Origin: Isoperla grammatica
Taxonomy: Eukaryota > Arthropoda > Insecta > Plecoptera > Perlodidae
Assembly: GCA_945910005.1 (NCBI GenBank)
Contig: OX246747.1
Location: 4,326,670 to 4,390,669, forward strand
Direction: 5' to 3'
Length of the DNA: 64,000 nucleotides
The position numbers were made by a program, and so were the translations under genes. Shown here piece by piece: positions 10,437-21,800 of this stretch. The notes under the pieces were generated by a model. That model worked only from the letters and a program-made list of their open reading frames with translations, was not told the origin of the DNA and ran no database searches. How positions within the stretch are numbered: position 1 is the stretch's first letter; each line of letters begins with the position of its first letter.

Positions 10437-10775
10437 CCCATCCTACTACGCTGGTTCTCAAGGTCGAGCAAGGAAACCCCCTGAAAGCCTGGTGCCATGT
10501 GGACGGAGGACGCCCGGTGCCAAACATCACGTGGTACGTCGGCTACAAGGTGGTGCGCGACGACCGGGTGGACAATAAGCCGTGGAGCTACCAGGACGAG
10601 TGGAAGTGGCCGTGGGACGTACAACCGCACGTGCAGAGCCTGGTGTACGTGCCCCAGCCGGGGGACGAAGCCAGGTTGCTGAGATGCGTAGTTACCCACG
10701 TGGCTCTCGAGGAACCGTTAGAGGTGACCGCTACCATCGCTCGGAGCTATCTTGGGGATCGGGTCGGTGGTCCCG
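10437..10775 (+). CDS. Ig-like domain exon B2 (extra copy)
   Basis: A 339-bp exon, phase 1-1, acceptor tttcag before 10,437 and donor G|gtgagtgac after 10,775. It keeps the Ig core Cys20, Trp33, Cys84 and has an open frame. Differences from B3 include Tyr37 for Asn, Asn46 for Asp and Tyr for Asp near the C-terminus. Only about 26 bp of the duplicated upstream intron remain (ctcctccacgtttcag), directly next to a retroposon fragment and the palindrome. It follows B1 with no A or D exon between, so unit 1 holds two B exons. Confidence 0.82.
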
Positions 10776-10903
10776 GTGAGTGACGTATCTGTATATCAAT
10801 CAGTAGTGTCAATGGTAAATTAAATCGTCTGCTTTCCCGTCCCATCTTTCCCATGATGTGCAAATAGTGCATCATTGCTAGGCCCTGGCGTCAACTTTTC
10901 AAT
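10776..10903 (+). repeat. B-downstream intron (B2), split by LINE
   Basis: Homologous to 32,491-32,615. It ends at caacttttcaa, where the minus-strand LINE starts; the matching right part resumes as actacatattcctcaaatat at about 16,065. About 50 bp known from other copies are missing at the junction. Confidence 0.7.
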
Positions 10904-10976
10904 TATTATTATTATTATTATTATTTGTGGTTTAAAGGCACAAAACATCTGGGTTATCAGTGCCTATTTTCCCAAT

Positions 10977-13900
10977 TTAAATCTTGTTTATAAGGTTAAT
11001 TGATTTAAGGAACCTTATAATGTTGTCGGTTGCATCAGATTTATCTGACAGGTTTTCTATTAGTGTGGATTTTAACTTATATCTCTGTCGTTCGGCTAAA
11101 TACTTTACACAATCTAAAATTATGTGTTTGACAGTCAATGTCACATTACAAGCATCACACACTGGTTGGGGTTCACTTTTTAGAAGATAGCTCTGAGTGA
11201 TATAGGTGTGACCGATTCGGATGCGAGTTAAAACAACTTCCTCGCGGCGACATGAGCGCCGGGAGGAAAGCCATGGAGTTACAGAGTCTTTTATTTCTCT
11301 TAGTTTGTTGTTTCGTATGCTCTGCCACTCGTTATGCCATAGCTTCTTTGATTTAAGTTTAAAAGACGCTTTCAGGTCCGCAGTTATAACTAATTGGCAG
11401 TCGTTGCTGTCAGTGGTACAGGCTTCTTTAGCACATCGATCTGCCACCTCGTTACCAAGAATGCCTGCATGACCAGGAACCCAACAAAAAACTATGGACT
11501 TACGTTTGGCTAAAAGTTTCGATAAAATTGTTTGAATTTTAACAACCAATGGGTGCCTAGCATATACTTCTAAAAGTGCCTGAAGAGAGCTCAGAGAGTC
11601 GGTGCATATTAAAAACTTTGATGTCTTGCTTCGAAAGGCATATAAAAGACTTTGCATGATTGCGAAGAGTTCCGCGTTAAAAATGCTAAAAAGTGAGTCT
11701 AGGTGGAATAAAAACTTTTCATTGTCAGTAATAAAAGCGCAGCCGACCGAGTCCTCGATTCTCGACCCATCTGTAAAAATGCATTCGTGATGGGAGTAAA
11801 GGGAACGAATTTGATTAAACATTGCTTGATATTGCAAGCAGGATGTAGTGTTTTTCTTGTATACTGACATTTGAGTGATGCATTTGGGCATACTGATCAT
11901 CCATGGCGGGACAGCGGCAAAAGAATTGGTAAAAACAAGAGGTGGGGTAATATCTAGACATTCCATTAGTTCAAGGGATCGAATACCTGCTGGTCGAGTG
12001 GTCTTCTGTCTAATGGCGTAACGGTCTTGGTATGGTGGATTTAACATTATGTCGTAGGCAGGGTTCTTAGGTGACCCCGCCAATGAGGCGACATAGCTAA
12101 GTAGTAGATAGTCTCTCCTGGACGACAGCGACGGTTCTCCGGACTCACAATACAGACTGGGGATAGGGCTGGTTCTAAAAGCACCCGTTGACAATCTGAT
12201 CCCTGTGTGGTGTATTGTATCCAAGGTTTTAAGATATGAGCGTCTTGCTGAAGCATATATAAAACTAGCAAAATCGAGTTTTGACCTAATAAGAGAGCGG
12301 TATAACCGGAGCATGACGGTGCGGTCTGCCCCCCAGGTTGTATTGCTGAGTATTCGTAGGATATTCATAGACTTTGAGCATTTGAATTTAAGTTGTTGTA
12401 GATGTGGTTTCCAATTAAGTTTTGTGTCAAAAAGCATTCCCAGGAAGCGGGCAACTTCTGAAAACAATAGGTCTTGACCTCCCATCTTTAGATTTGGATG
12501 TGAGCAGATTCCACGACGACGGCTAAAGTGAATACATGTTGTTTTTAAAACCGAGAATTTATAGCCTGTTTCGTCAGCCCATTTTTCTAGTCTTCTGATG
12601 TTCATCTGAAGTTGACGCTCTATTGAACTTAAAAAGGCGGCTTTAAAAAATATTGCGAAATCATCGACAAACAGTGAGCACTTGACTGGTTTTTTAACGT
12701 AGGAAACAATGCTGTTGATTGATATTGTAAATAATATCACACTTAAAACCGATCCCTGGGGAACACCGTTTTCTTGATAAAATTGTCCGGATTAAAAGTT
12801 GCCGATTCGGACTCTGAATTGTCTGTTGGATAAAAAATTTGTGATAAAATTGGGCAAATGGCCCCTTATTCCCCAGTCATGTAGAGTTTTTAAAATACCA
12901 TGTCGCCACGTGGTGTCGTATGCTTTATCTAAATCGAAAAAGATCGCCACCACGTGTTGTTTTAATAAAAATGCGTTTTGAATGTAATTCTCTAGCCGGG
13001 CTAGATGGTCCACAACAGATCGCCCTCGTCGGAAACCAGATTGTTCGGGTGCAATGAGGTTTTTGCTCTCTAGGAACCACATCAATCTTCTATTTATCAT
13101 CCTTTCAAATAATTTGCACAGACAACTGGTTAATGATATCGGCCTATAACTTGAGAGTTCTTCTTTGGGTTTACCTGGCTTTAGAATGGGTACAGTTATG
13201 GCTTCCTGCCAGGATTCAGGAAATACATCCTCAAGCCACATCCGATTAAACATATTAAGGATATACTGATGAGATGAACATGAGAGGTGTTTGAGCATTT
13301 CGTTATGAATAAAATCAGGACCGGGGGCGTTGTTTTTCAGATCTTTTAATATCGAGAAATATTCGTGATCTGAGAAGGGATGGTTGTACTGTTCATCGTT
13401 ATTGGAGGAGAAGTTCAACGTCTTCCTTTCCTCCTTCGATTTATGTTCGATGAATTTTGTTGTGTAGTGCGATGAACTGGAGACTTGTGCATAATGCTGA
13501 CCGAATGCATTACCGATGTCGATCTGACTAGTGACGATTTGGTTATTGACCTTGACGCCAGAAGGGCTTAAAAAGGTGTGCTTGCCAGATATTTTTCTAA
13601 TTTTGTCCCAAACTCTTGAGGAGGGTGTATGGTGGGTGATTGAAGACACATATGTGTGCCAAGATTGCCTTTTGGATTGTCTTATAATGAACCTGGCTTT
13701 ACTCCGTAATTTCCTAAATACGGTAAGGTTCTCTTCGGTTGGGCATGTATTGAACCTTTTTAAGGCTTTGCGTCGACTTTTAATAGCTTCTTTACATTCG
13801 TTGTTCCACCATGGAACTGGAAGTCGCAGAGGGTTAATTGATGTTTGTGGAATGGTGGATCTGGCGGCGGAGATGATGGTGTTTGTGACATGATCCACAT

Positions 13901-14663
13901 GGTCCTGTATGTTAATGAATAAGGATTCGTTAAAAACAGCCAGATTCTTAAACATGTCCCAGTTGGCTCGTTTCAAGTCCCACTTGGGAGCTCTCTGCCT
14001 GACTTCAATCTGGTGTAATAAATTAGTCATAATTGGGAAATGATCGCTTCCACAGAGATCCGGCAAGACGTCCCATTCGACGTCCAGTGCAACGGATGGT
14101 GAACAAATGGTCAGATCTATTGATGAGGAAGACCCATTTGCAGTGCTAAAATGGGTTGGTTTTCCATTATTGAGGAGAATCAAGTTGTGAGATATTAAAA
14201 CCTCTTCTATTAGAACACCCCTTGGATTGCATGTTCTGCTCCCCCATAAAATATTGTGTGCATTAAAATCTCCAAGAATAATAAAAGGACGTGGTAGTTG
14301 ATTTAAAAGATTTGTGACTAGAGTTTTAGATATCACAGTCGTGGGTGGGAGATAAATGTTGCATAGAGTAACTGGGCTGGGAAAAGCTACTCTGACAGCT
14401 ACCGCCTGCAAAGGTGTTGTGAGAGGCAAGTGTTCTGCATAGATGCTGTCGTGAATGATGGTAGCAACTCCTCCCTGAGCCCGTTCTCCCGAGTCGTCAT
14501 CAAATCTGTAAAATGAATAGCCACGTAGCCTTGGGTTGTCGGTTGTTTTAAAATGGGTTTCCTGCAGACATAAAATAGTGGGGTTTTCCTTGGAGGTTAA
14601 AAGCTTGATCTCTTCAGACCGCGTAAAATAACCTCTTACGTTCCACTGCAGTAAAACATCCAT
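10977..14663 (-). pseudogene. LINE ORF2: endonuclease-RT-RNase H, one stop codon
   Basis: The frame runs 1,228 codons with a single in-frame TAA at 12,792-12,794, just before GVPQGSVLS. The N-terminal APE endonuclease shows LQWNVRGYF, LCLQETHF, LGDFNAHN and GSDHFPI. The RT shows YRPISLTSCLCKLFERM, FDLDKAYDTTW, GVPQGSVLS and FVDDFAIFF. The RNase H shows FTDGSRIED, NAELFAI, CTDSLSSL and VPGHAGILGNEVAD, with the D-E-D-(H)D residues present. All catalytic motifs are kept. The stop cuts the RT palm, so this copy should be inactive unless read through. Confidence 0.85.
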
Positions 14664-14947
14664 GTTAAAGCTTTAATAAAACTTCGATCTTTCGTTAAGT
14701 TTTTTTAAGATTTCTTTTTGTTTGTTCCTTTCTTAAAAAACTGAGATGAAGCTAGTGACGCGGGGTCTTGGTCCATCATCTCATCACTGATCAAGTCATC
14801 TTCCAGTGATGAAGCGTACGGACTACCGCCTACCTTCTGCCAAAAGGATCCGTTAATGGGAGCTTGTGGGGTCCTTTTCAGACGCCTAGATTTCGTATTG
14901 CCCTTGGTATTCTGTTCGGGGTTTGGTTTAATACACTCTGGTGCAGG

Positions 14948-16015
14948 TTAACTTTGTTCGTGGTTTCCTTTAACAGTCTCTTTCGTCAAATCAGGCGTTT
15001 CTTTTTGTTTAATGATCGATATCAGTTCCTGGATTTGGTCACGCTGTTCTTTCATTTGCTCGGCTTGTTCGGCAAGTTGTTGTTGCAGTTGTTTTTGAAC
15101 CTCAAGCAGCGTCTTGATAGTCTCCTTAAGTTGAGCGTTTTCGTCGTCTTTAATTACATTGCGAGCCGCTGATTCTGCATGTTGGCTGGCGACAACATGG
15201 GCAAATGAAAAAGGTAGGTTTGTCGGTGGCTTCATAACGTTGTACCTACGTTTTGCTTCAGCGATTGAGACACGTTCTAGGGCCATTATTTCTTGTATTT
15301 TCCTCTCCTCGATCCACTTTGGGCAATCTCGGGAGGAGGCAATGTGGGGGCCTTGGCAATTGACACATTTGGTTGGGGATGTGCAGGCAGTGTCTTCATG
15401 GAAATCAAGTCCACAAACCCGGCAAGTAGGCGCATTGTTACAATGGTTTTTTGTATGACCAAATCTTTGGCAGGTAAAACATCTCATGGGATTAGGTACG
15501 TACGTTTTAACGTCCAGGATGTGGAAACCAGCAACTATTTTGTTCGGGAGTTTGGGGGTTCTGAAGGTGAGAATAATTGTGGCGGTTGGCTTTAGTTGAC
15601 CATCAATGCGTGATTTGATACGGTACAAATCAATAACACCTTGGGAGGCAAGTTCTTCTTTTATCTCATCATCGCTTGCGTACAATAAATCGGGACATCT
15701 TATGACTCCCTTAGATGTGTTTAAGCTGGTGTGAGGCTTAACCGAGACGTTGTAACGATTGCCAAATGACGTTGCTTTGGATAATAGTTCGGATTGTTTA
15801 TCAGAAGTCGTTTCCACTAGAATAGTGCCATTACGTAGTTTTCTGGAATTTTTTACGGTGCCTGCAATGCTTTGAAGAGCTTTGACGATTACGAAGGGCG
15901 ACTCTGTAGGGAAGGATTTATCGTCCTCTCGTTGAATAACAAAGAATCGTGGCTGAGTTTCAGTAGAAGTAAATGATTTGAGAACGGTATCTAGCGTGAT
16001 CGGGGTGTCAAACAA
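14948..16015 (-). CDS. LINE ORF1 (gag-like, three zinc knuckles)
   Basis: An intact 355-codon ORF. The N-terminal ~165 residues resemble the RNA-binding region of Jockey/I-type ORF1 proteins. Three cysteine knuckles follow: CFTCQRFGHTKNHC, CRVCGLDFHEDTAC and CVNCQGPHIASSRDC. Then comes the AEAKRRY box common in such ORF1 proteins, and a Gln-rich C-terminus (residues about 285-340) that looks like a coiled coil. It is an RNA chaperone/packaging protein for the retrotransposition particle. The ORF is 284 nt upstream of ORF2. Confidence 0.85.
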   Translation of the reverse strand: MFDTPITLDTVLKSFTSTETQPRFFVIQREDDKSFPTESPFVIVKALQSIAGTVKNSRKLRNGTILVETTSDKQSELLSKATSFGNRYNVSVKPHTSLNTSKGVIRCPDLLYASDDEIKEELASQGVIDLYRIKSRIDGQLKPTATIILTFRTPKLPNKIVAGFHILDVKTYVPNPMRCFTCQRFGHTKNHCNNAPTCRVCGLDFHEDTACTSPTKCVNCQGPHIASSRDCPKWIEERKIQEIMALERVSIAEAKRRYNVMKPPTNLPFSFAHVVASQHAESAARNVIKDDENAQLKETIKTLLEVQKQLQQQLAEQAEQMKEQRDQIQELISIIKQKETPDLTKETVKGNHEQS

Positions 16016-16159
16016 AGATCGGGGACGTTTGTTGCTTTTATTAGCGTGGGTGTATGAGATTGAAGGGGGACTACATATTCCTCAAATATTTTCTTGATCG
16101 TCGTGGTATTGGTACTATACATTCAATGATAATAACAACGTTTAGCAATTACTGACTTA

Positions 16160-16305
16160 GGGCCGGTATTTCAATGTCCAGTTAAAATCTACTTCTCAGA
16201 TAAATTGTTTTCACCATGACAACGGCCAATAGAAATACACCAAACTTGGCTTACCTGACAGTTAAATTTACTTGACACTTTTACTGGACATTGAAATACC
16301 GGCCC
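16160..16305. mobile_element. PIF/Harbinger-type MITE, family 3
   Basis: A 146-bp element with 20-bp-plus inverted ends starting GGGCCGGTATTTCAATGTCC. TTA duplications lie at 16,157-16,159 and 16,306-16,308. The homologous intron near 32,755 reads ctgacttagcaatgc and is the empty site. Confidence 0.88.
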
Positions 16306-16350
16306 TTAGCAATGCTCTTAAAAGTGTTAACATGGTACTCAATGGAAGTA

Positions 16351-17559
16351 TACTAGGAAAACGCTCCGCGTTGCCAGATAAGCGTTTTTTTTTTTTTTTT
16401 ATAAATCAAAACAATTTTTTGCAAACTCATTTAAAAAAAAACCTTAATAATAAACAAAATTTTTGTTTACAAGATGGTGGTTTAAGTTACAACCTTAGAA
16501 TTTGCGTTAATTGTTTCTCAACTTGTTAATCCGTTAAGAAGTTTTATTAAAATAAATTAAAACTTTCAAGTTGATTTTTCCATTGATATCCGCATGATTT
16601 GATTTGACCATGGTCTACTGAATAGGCTCTAATTCATTAACTATTAAACCTACCATTGTATGGAAAGTTCTATAATGTAGATACAGGCTAGATCTAAAAT
16701 GTCTTATTGTTTAATCAAACATTAACCTCATTAAAACTATAATAAAAGCTTTTTAATTTGTCGACCAAGTTCGTTGTTTAATTTTGAATGTTTGCCGTGA
16801 ACGTCATAAAACATAACACTTCATTGTAGCCATTCTATGAAAGCTATCAAAATTCCAAATACGTAGTGAAAAAGTTCTTCTGAATATGCACGCCATTTTT
16901 GCAGCATACTATGTGCATCTTACTTCAATGGTCCGCAAATAAGAATAATATCGGTGGAACACTGTAAAAATAAAGAAAATTATTGCCGTAAATAAACAAT
17001 ATATTTTTATAACATGGCGGTTGAAGCTACAATGTTGAAACTATTGTCGAGTATTGGTACTATTGATGTGGACCAACAAATAAAAAATCATTTATATCCA
17101 TTTGTAAGTTTTAATTTAATTAATTAAATAAATAACAAACCATGTTTTTCAGTAATTAATTTTTTGTTGGTTGGCATCGTACGTTATTGTAGCCATTCTA
17201 TGACAGCTATCGAGATTTGAAATAATAGAGAGAAAGGTATGATTGCGTTCGCTATTTTAAGTGTATACTTTGTGCATCAAACTACAATAGTCCGCAAATG
17301 CGAATCATATCGGTGGAACACTGTAAAAATGAAATAACCGTCGTAAATAAACAATATTTTTTATTACATGGCGGATAAACTAACAATTTTGAAAATATTG
17401 TTTGTGTTAGTGTTGTGTTAAATAGTGTTTGTAACGTTGATTTTCACCTACAAAAGAAACGTCATTTAAATCCGTGTGTAAGTTTTAATTTAATTAAATA
17501 AATAAACAAATTTTGTTTTTCAGACATTCATTTTTTGTAGGTTGTCATCTTGACGATTT
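16351..17559 (+). mobile_element. Unclassified element with tandem ~360-bp monomers (copy 1)
   Basis: Begins ctaggaaaacgctccgcg at the point where it departs from the B-D intron (compare 32,800). It holds about three diverged monomers, each with gccattctatga-agctatc, cggtggaacactgtaaaaat, taaataaacaatat, an ATGG(C/T)GG box (16,475; 17,013; 17,369) and gtttttcag. It ends at tcttgacga, 7 nt before the first ATG of the next LINE. An inverted copy lies at about 46,263-48,335. No coding frame is found. It could be a non-autonomous DNA element or, less likely, the monomer promoter of the LINE. Confidence 0.6.
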
Positions 17560-18816
17560 ATGCTGGTTATGTTAACAGCATCAAGGTTAGTAATCACGAA
17601 TGTTGACCGAAAATTTCAGCCCAATACGTCCAGCCGTTTGACCTGTGCGCGACGAACAAAATTTAGCACACACACCCTCGCTGATGTCATCGGGGGCAAA
17701 AACATTACTTTTGCTTCCAGGATATCACAGGGCCGTGTGTGCTTCTATCTAAAGAGCAAGGCCTTGGTGGACACTTTCATGATTGACCACGGAGGGCTGT
17801 CAATAAAGGACCAGTTCCTGCCTGCCCGCAGGCTGGTCACTCCCGCCGAGCGGCTGGTGCTCTCCAACGTCTCTCCCCATATTCCACACCAAGCGGTCGA
17901 GGCCGAGTTGGCAAAACTTGTTCGGCTCGTGTCCCCGATGGCCTACATCAACGTGGGTGTGAAACAAGCCGACGTTGGCCACGTCTTCAGCTTCCGTCGG
18001 CAGATATTTGTTGTCAAAGCTGAGAACATCAATCTACCAGATTCCATCCTGGTCGATTTCGACGGAGAGCGGAATCGTGTTTTTCTCAGCTTTGACGACA
18101 TCAAGTGTTTCAAGTGCAAGCAGACCGGTCACATTGCCCGTGCTTGCACTGTCTCCACTGTTAAACCAGTCTCTGTCGATGTGGCTTCCACAATTGTTGC
18201 GTCCACCTGTGACAAAAGGAAGACACCCGCGACGGTAGAGAGCGCCGAGGCCACCGCCTCGACGTCGACTGAGAAATTTTCAGCCGTGACGCCAGTGGAA
18301 ATCCACGAAGCGGCTGGTCCCCTGCGTCAAGTCTCAATGGACTGCAGTGAGCCAAGCCTTCTCCAAGTCAACGAGGGTGATGCCATTTTCACTCTTGTTG
18401 GGATATCTACGAAGTCCCGTAGCAAGTCCCCTGCTAAGAAGCGACCCAGGCAGGATGATAGGACACCACCCGGTGAGGTGACCATGCCCCTGGCTGCGGT
18501 AGAGCTTCTTAACAGTAAGGAGCCTACCAACACGCTTTCCACCAGCGCTTTCCTGCAATTCTTTGCAGACGTCAAGGGGACCGATCAACCCTTAAAGATT
18601 GCCCATCGTTTCACGCGCGACATTCGAGGACTTGTCGACATGCTAGAGCTAATAAGGCCGGCAGTCCGAGATGTGCGAGCCATAAAAACGAGAGTGTGGC
18701 GTCTCACAGGCACACTACTTAAGGCACATGCCTACTACGAGGCGACCGGTGACGACAGCCAATCTCTCTCCAGGTCGAACTCGGTAGAGAGCCTTGAGTC
18801 GAATGGGCTGGAGTGA
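17560..18816 (+). CDS. LINE ORF1 protein (418 aa, one CCHC)
   Basis: The frame opens with ATG at 17,560 and ends TGA at 18,814-18,816. A single zinc knuckle, CFKCKQTGHIARAC, lies at about residues 184-197. It is followed by a Ser/Thr-rich, low-complexity stretch and a basic patch, KSRSKSPAKKRPRQDD, that may be a nuclear localisation signal. The region before the knuckle has the R-x-LVTPAERLVLSNV layout seen in ORF1 of Tx1-type elements. It probably binds the element RNA. GC content is clearly higher than the surrounding intron. Confidence 0.82.
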   Translation: MLVMLTASRLVITNVDRKFQPNTSSRLTCARRTKFSTHTLADVIGGKNITFASRISQGRVCFYLKSKALVDTFMIDHGGLSIKDQFLPARRLVTPAERLVLSNVSPHIPHQAVEAELAKLVRLVSPMAYINVGVKQADVGHVFSFRRQIFVVKAENINLPDSILVDFDGERNRVFLSFDDIKCFKCKQTGHIARACTVSTVKPVSVDVASTIVASTCDKRKTPATVESAEATASTSTEKFSAVTPVEIHEAAGPLRQVSMDCSEPSLLQVNEGDAIFTLVGISTKSRSKSPAKKRPRQDDRTPPGEVTMPLAAVELLNSKEPTNTLSTSAFLQFFADVKGTDQPLKIAHRFTRDIRGLVDMLELIRPAVRDVRAIKTRVWRLTGTLLKAHAYYEATGDDSQSLSRSNSVESLESNGLE

Positions 18817-18827
18817 TTCACAACATC

Positions 18828-21800
18828 ATGGGAGAGGCAAAAATAATCACCCTAAATACTAAGAGCGTCCGCAGCGACTCGAAGTGGAGTCAGCTGTCTA
18901 CTTTCCTCGATCGCCACTTTCCCGACGTCATCCTCTTACAGGAGACAAACACGCCTTCCGCACCTCTGCCCCTTCTCATTTCTAAATACACATTTTATGT
19001 CAACTCCCCAGTTCAAGTGTGTACTGGCACCATGATCGGACTTCGAAAGTCGTCCCCCATTGTGTTCCGTGCACACAATATTCTCTGTCCCGGTTATCTT
19101 CAAGAACTAGTCTTGGAGATTCCCGCCACAAAACGGTCTCTACACGTAATCTGCGTGTACTTACCTCACGACCAACACGTGGCCCTCGATGTGTTAGGGC
19201 TACTCGAGCGACACATTCGAGACGTGCGTGGTGCTGCTGGAACCGACGCCCAGATTGTTGTCGGGGGAGATTTCAACTGCACGTTGAATCCCAACATCGA
19301 CAGATCTAGTGGCAACGAGCGGTATCCACGGCTCGTTAACCAGCTCCGCAACACGGTCACTGCAGCAGATCTCACTGATTTGTGGCGGGAGTTTTATCCC
19401 GTCGACCCAGGCTTCACCTTCGTCGGCAACGCCCCTTTTCACAGCGCATCACGCATTGATCGTTTTAATGCTACTCCCGACGTGACGACCACGGTGACCG
19501 GAGTGCGGGTTCTGCCCTCGTTTTCCGATCACCTGGCCTTGCTCACAGCCTTGTCTCTACGGACACCAAAGTTTGCCTCTCCCTTTTGGCGTTTTGACAA
19601 CTCCCTCCTCGACGACCCTTGCTTCGGGGATTGCGTTCGAGAGCTCTTAACCTCCTTCGAGGCACGACGCCACATGTACGCTTCCCTCCACCACTGGTGG
19701 GATGCCCTCAAACAGGAGATTAGTACCACGACAATTAGGTTCGTTCGACTACGCCGACAGCTCAACGACGAAACGTTCATTCGTCTGGAGCGGCGAGTCG
19801 ACCAAATCGTGTCTAACCCCTTGCTTGGGGGACACACCACGACCGATTTAGCCCGTGCTAACGAGCAAGTCCGCGACGCCTACACACGACGAAGCGAGAG
19901 ACTGTTGGCACACTCGCGTTACGAACAACTGCTTGCCATAGACAGTCCTGCAGCTCCGAATTTGGCACGGGACATGGCACCAACTTTCCAGCCTCTTAAA
20001 CAGCTGCGGTTCGAGGGACGTATCGTCTCCGACGGCTCATCTCTCTGCACGGCAACAAAGCAACACTTCCAGGAGGTCTATAGTGCCATGCCCGTGGCCA
20101 TCGATGGGGACTCGCCTTTGTACGAGTTTCTGCCAACTCTCTCTCGCTTCCAACGCGAAAGTCTGGATCGGCCCTTCACTCACCACGAACTCTCAGAGGC
20201 GCTGGGCTCCCTGAACAAGGGTAAGGCCCCAGGCATAGACGGTCTCACTCCCGAGTTCTACTCGTTCTTCTGGAATGAGCTGTCTGACCCTTTCAAGTCC
20301 GTGCTGGAGTGCTCTCTAGTGGATGAATTTCTCCCCAAGTCCGCTCAAAAATCCATTCTGACCCTTTTGCCTAAATCGGGAGACAGGATGGAAATCAAGA
20401 ACTGGCGTCCCATCTCCCTCCTCACCGTGGATTATAAAATCCTAGCCCGCGCTCTGGCGACGCGTCTTAGCGAGGTAGTCAGCTGCCTGGTCCATCCTGA
20501 CCAGGGATATTGCATTCCCGGGAGAACTATCTTTGATAGTGTCCACCTGCACCGAGACGTCCTGGAGTATGCTAACAGTGAAGGAGTGCCCCTGGCAGTG
20601 CTGTCCCTCGATCAGCAGGGTGCGTTCGACAGGGTCAACCACGACCATCTCTTCCACCTTCTTCGCACTTACGGGTTCGGAGAGTCTTTCGTGAGTGCCC
20701 TGCGAACGCTCTACGCCGGGGCCACGTGTCATGTACGGGTGGGGTGTTGCCTCACGGCACCCTTTGTTTTTGGCCGTGGCATCCGACAGGGTTGCCCGCT
20801 GTCAGGGTTACTCTTCTCCTTGACGGCTGAGCCGTTTCTCCGTCTGTGCAGAACAAAACTCGAGGGTTTCTCTCTGCCAGGAATGCCCGAACGCAGGCTC
20901 GTGGTATCCGGCTATGCCGACGACTTCTCGGCATTCATTGCCAACAACCAAGATTTCGATCGCCTCCGAGAAGTGTACGATGTCTACTCTGCACAGTCGG
21001 GAGCGAAGCTAAATGCCGAGAAGTCCATGGGACTGTGGGCGGGCAGTTGGATCGGCCGGCTTGACGCCCCGCTCGGGTTTGCGTGGTCCAACGAAGGCGC
21101 CAAAGTTTTGGGAGTCGTGTTAGGAAACACGCCCGGCGTGGTGGCCAGGAGCTTGAAGGAATTGCTCACTAAGTTCATGGCAGCAGTTCACAGGTGGCGT
21201 TTCAGGTCGTCGGCAATGTCGCTTCGTGGCCGCGTCCTGGTGGCAAATCAGTTCCTGGCCCCCAGGCTATGGTACACCTTCCAAATAATTCCTCCCCCTC
21301 TGGCTCTTATTAATCGGTTGCAGGGAGAACTGGCCAACTTCGTTTGGGCGGGCAGGAGACATTGGACTCGCCTACGAGAACTTTGCGCTCCTCTTCATCT
21401 GGGGGGGCTCGGTCTGGTTCACCTTGCGTCCAAGGTAGCGATGTTTCGGGTTCTCTATGCCCACCGATACTTATCGAACTTGGACGACCATCCCTGTCAC
21501 GCCATGACCCGCCACTTCCTCGGAAAGTTCCGACGTCTTGGTCTTGGGTGGCAGGTATTGTTTCATCCGCAAATCGGTGGACCAGCAGCCCGAAGCACGT
21601 CCGATTTTCTCCGGACGGTTCTGGTGGCTTGGTTCTCCCTGCAAATAAAGCTTAGAAATTTTCCCTCCACCATCTGGGGTCTGCGCGACGTACCGCTAAC
21701 GCTGACGTCACTTATCCCCACAGCCACCTCTCCGTTTATTCCGACCTGGTCTTCACTGGGATGCACAACGTTGGGAGACCTCCTTGTTGGGAACGAGTGG

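Larger units (their letters stand above)
10904..16060 (-). mobile_element. Nearly intact I-group LINE with RNase H
   Basis: A full-length-looking non-LTR retrotransposon on the minus strand with ORF1 (16,015-14,948), a 284-nt gap, ORF2 (14,663-10,977) and a short 3' end with an (AAT)n tail at 10,904-10,925. It inserted in the intron behind exon B2. Presence of RNase H places it with I, Nimb, R1 or LOA-like clades. Apart from one nonsense codon in ORF2 the coding sequence looks intact, so the insertion is recent. Confidence 0.85.
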
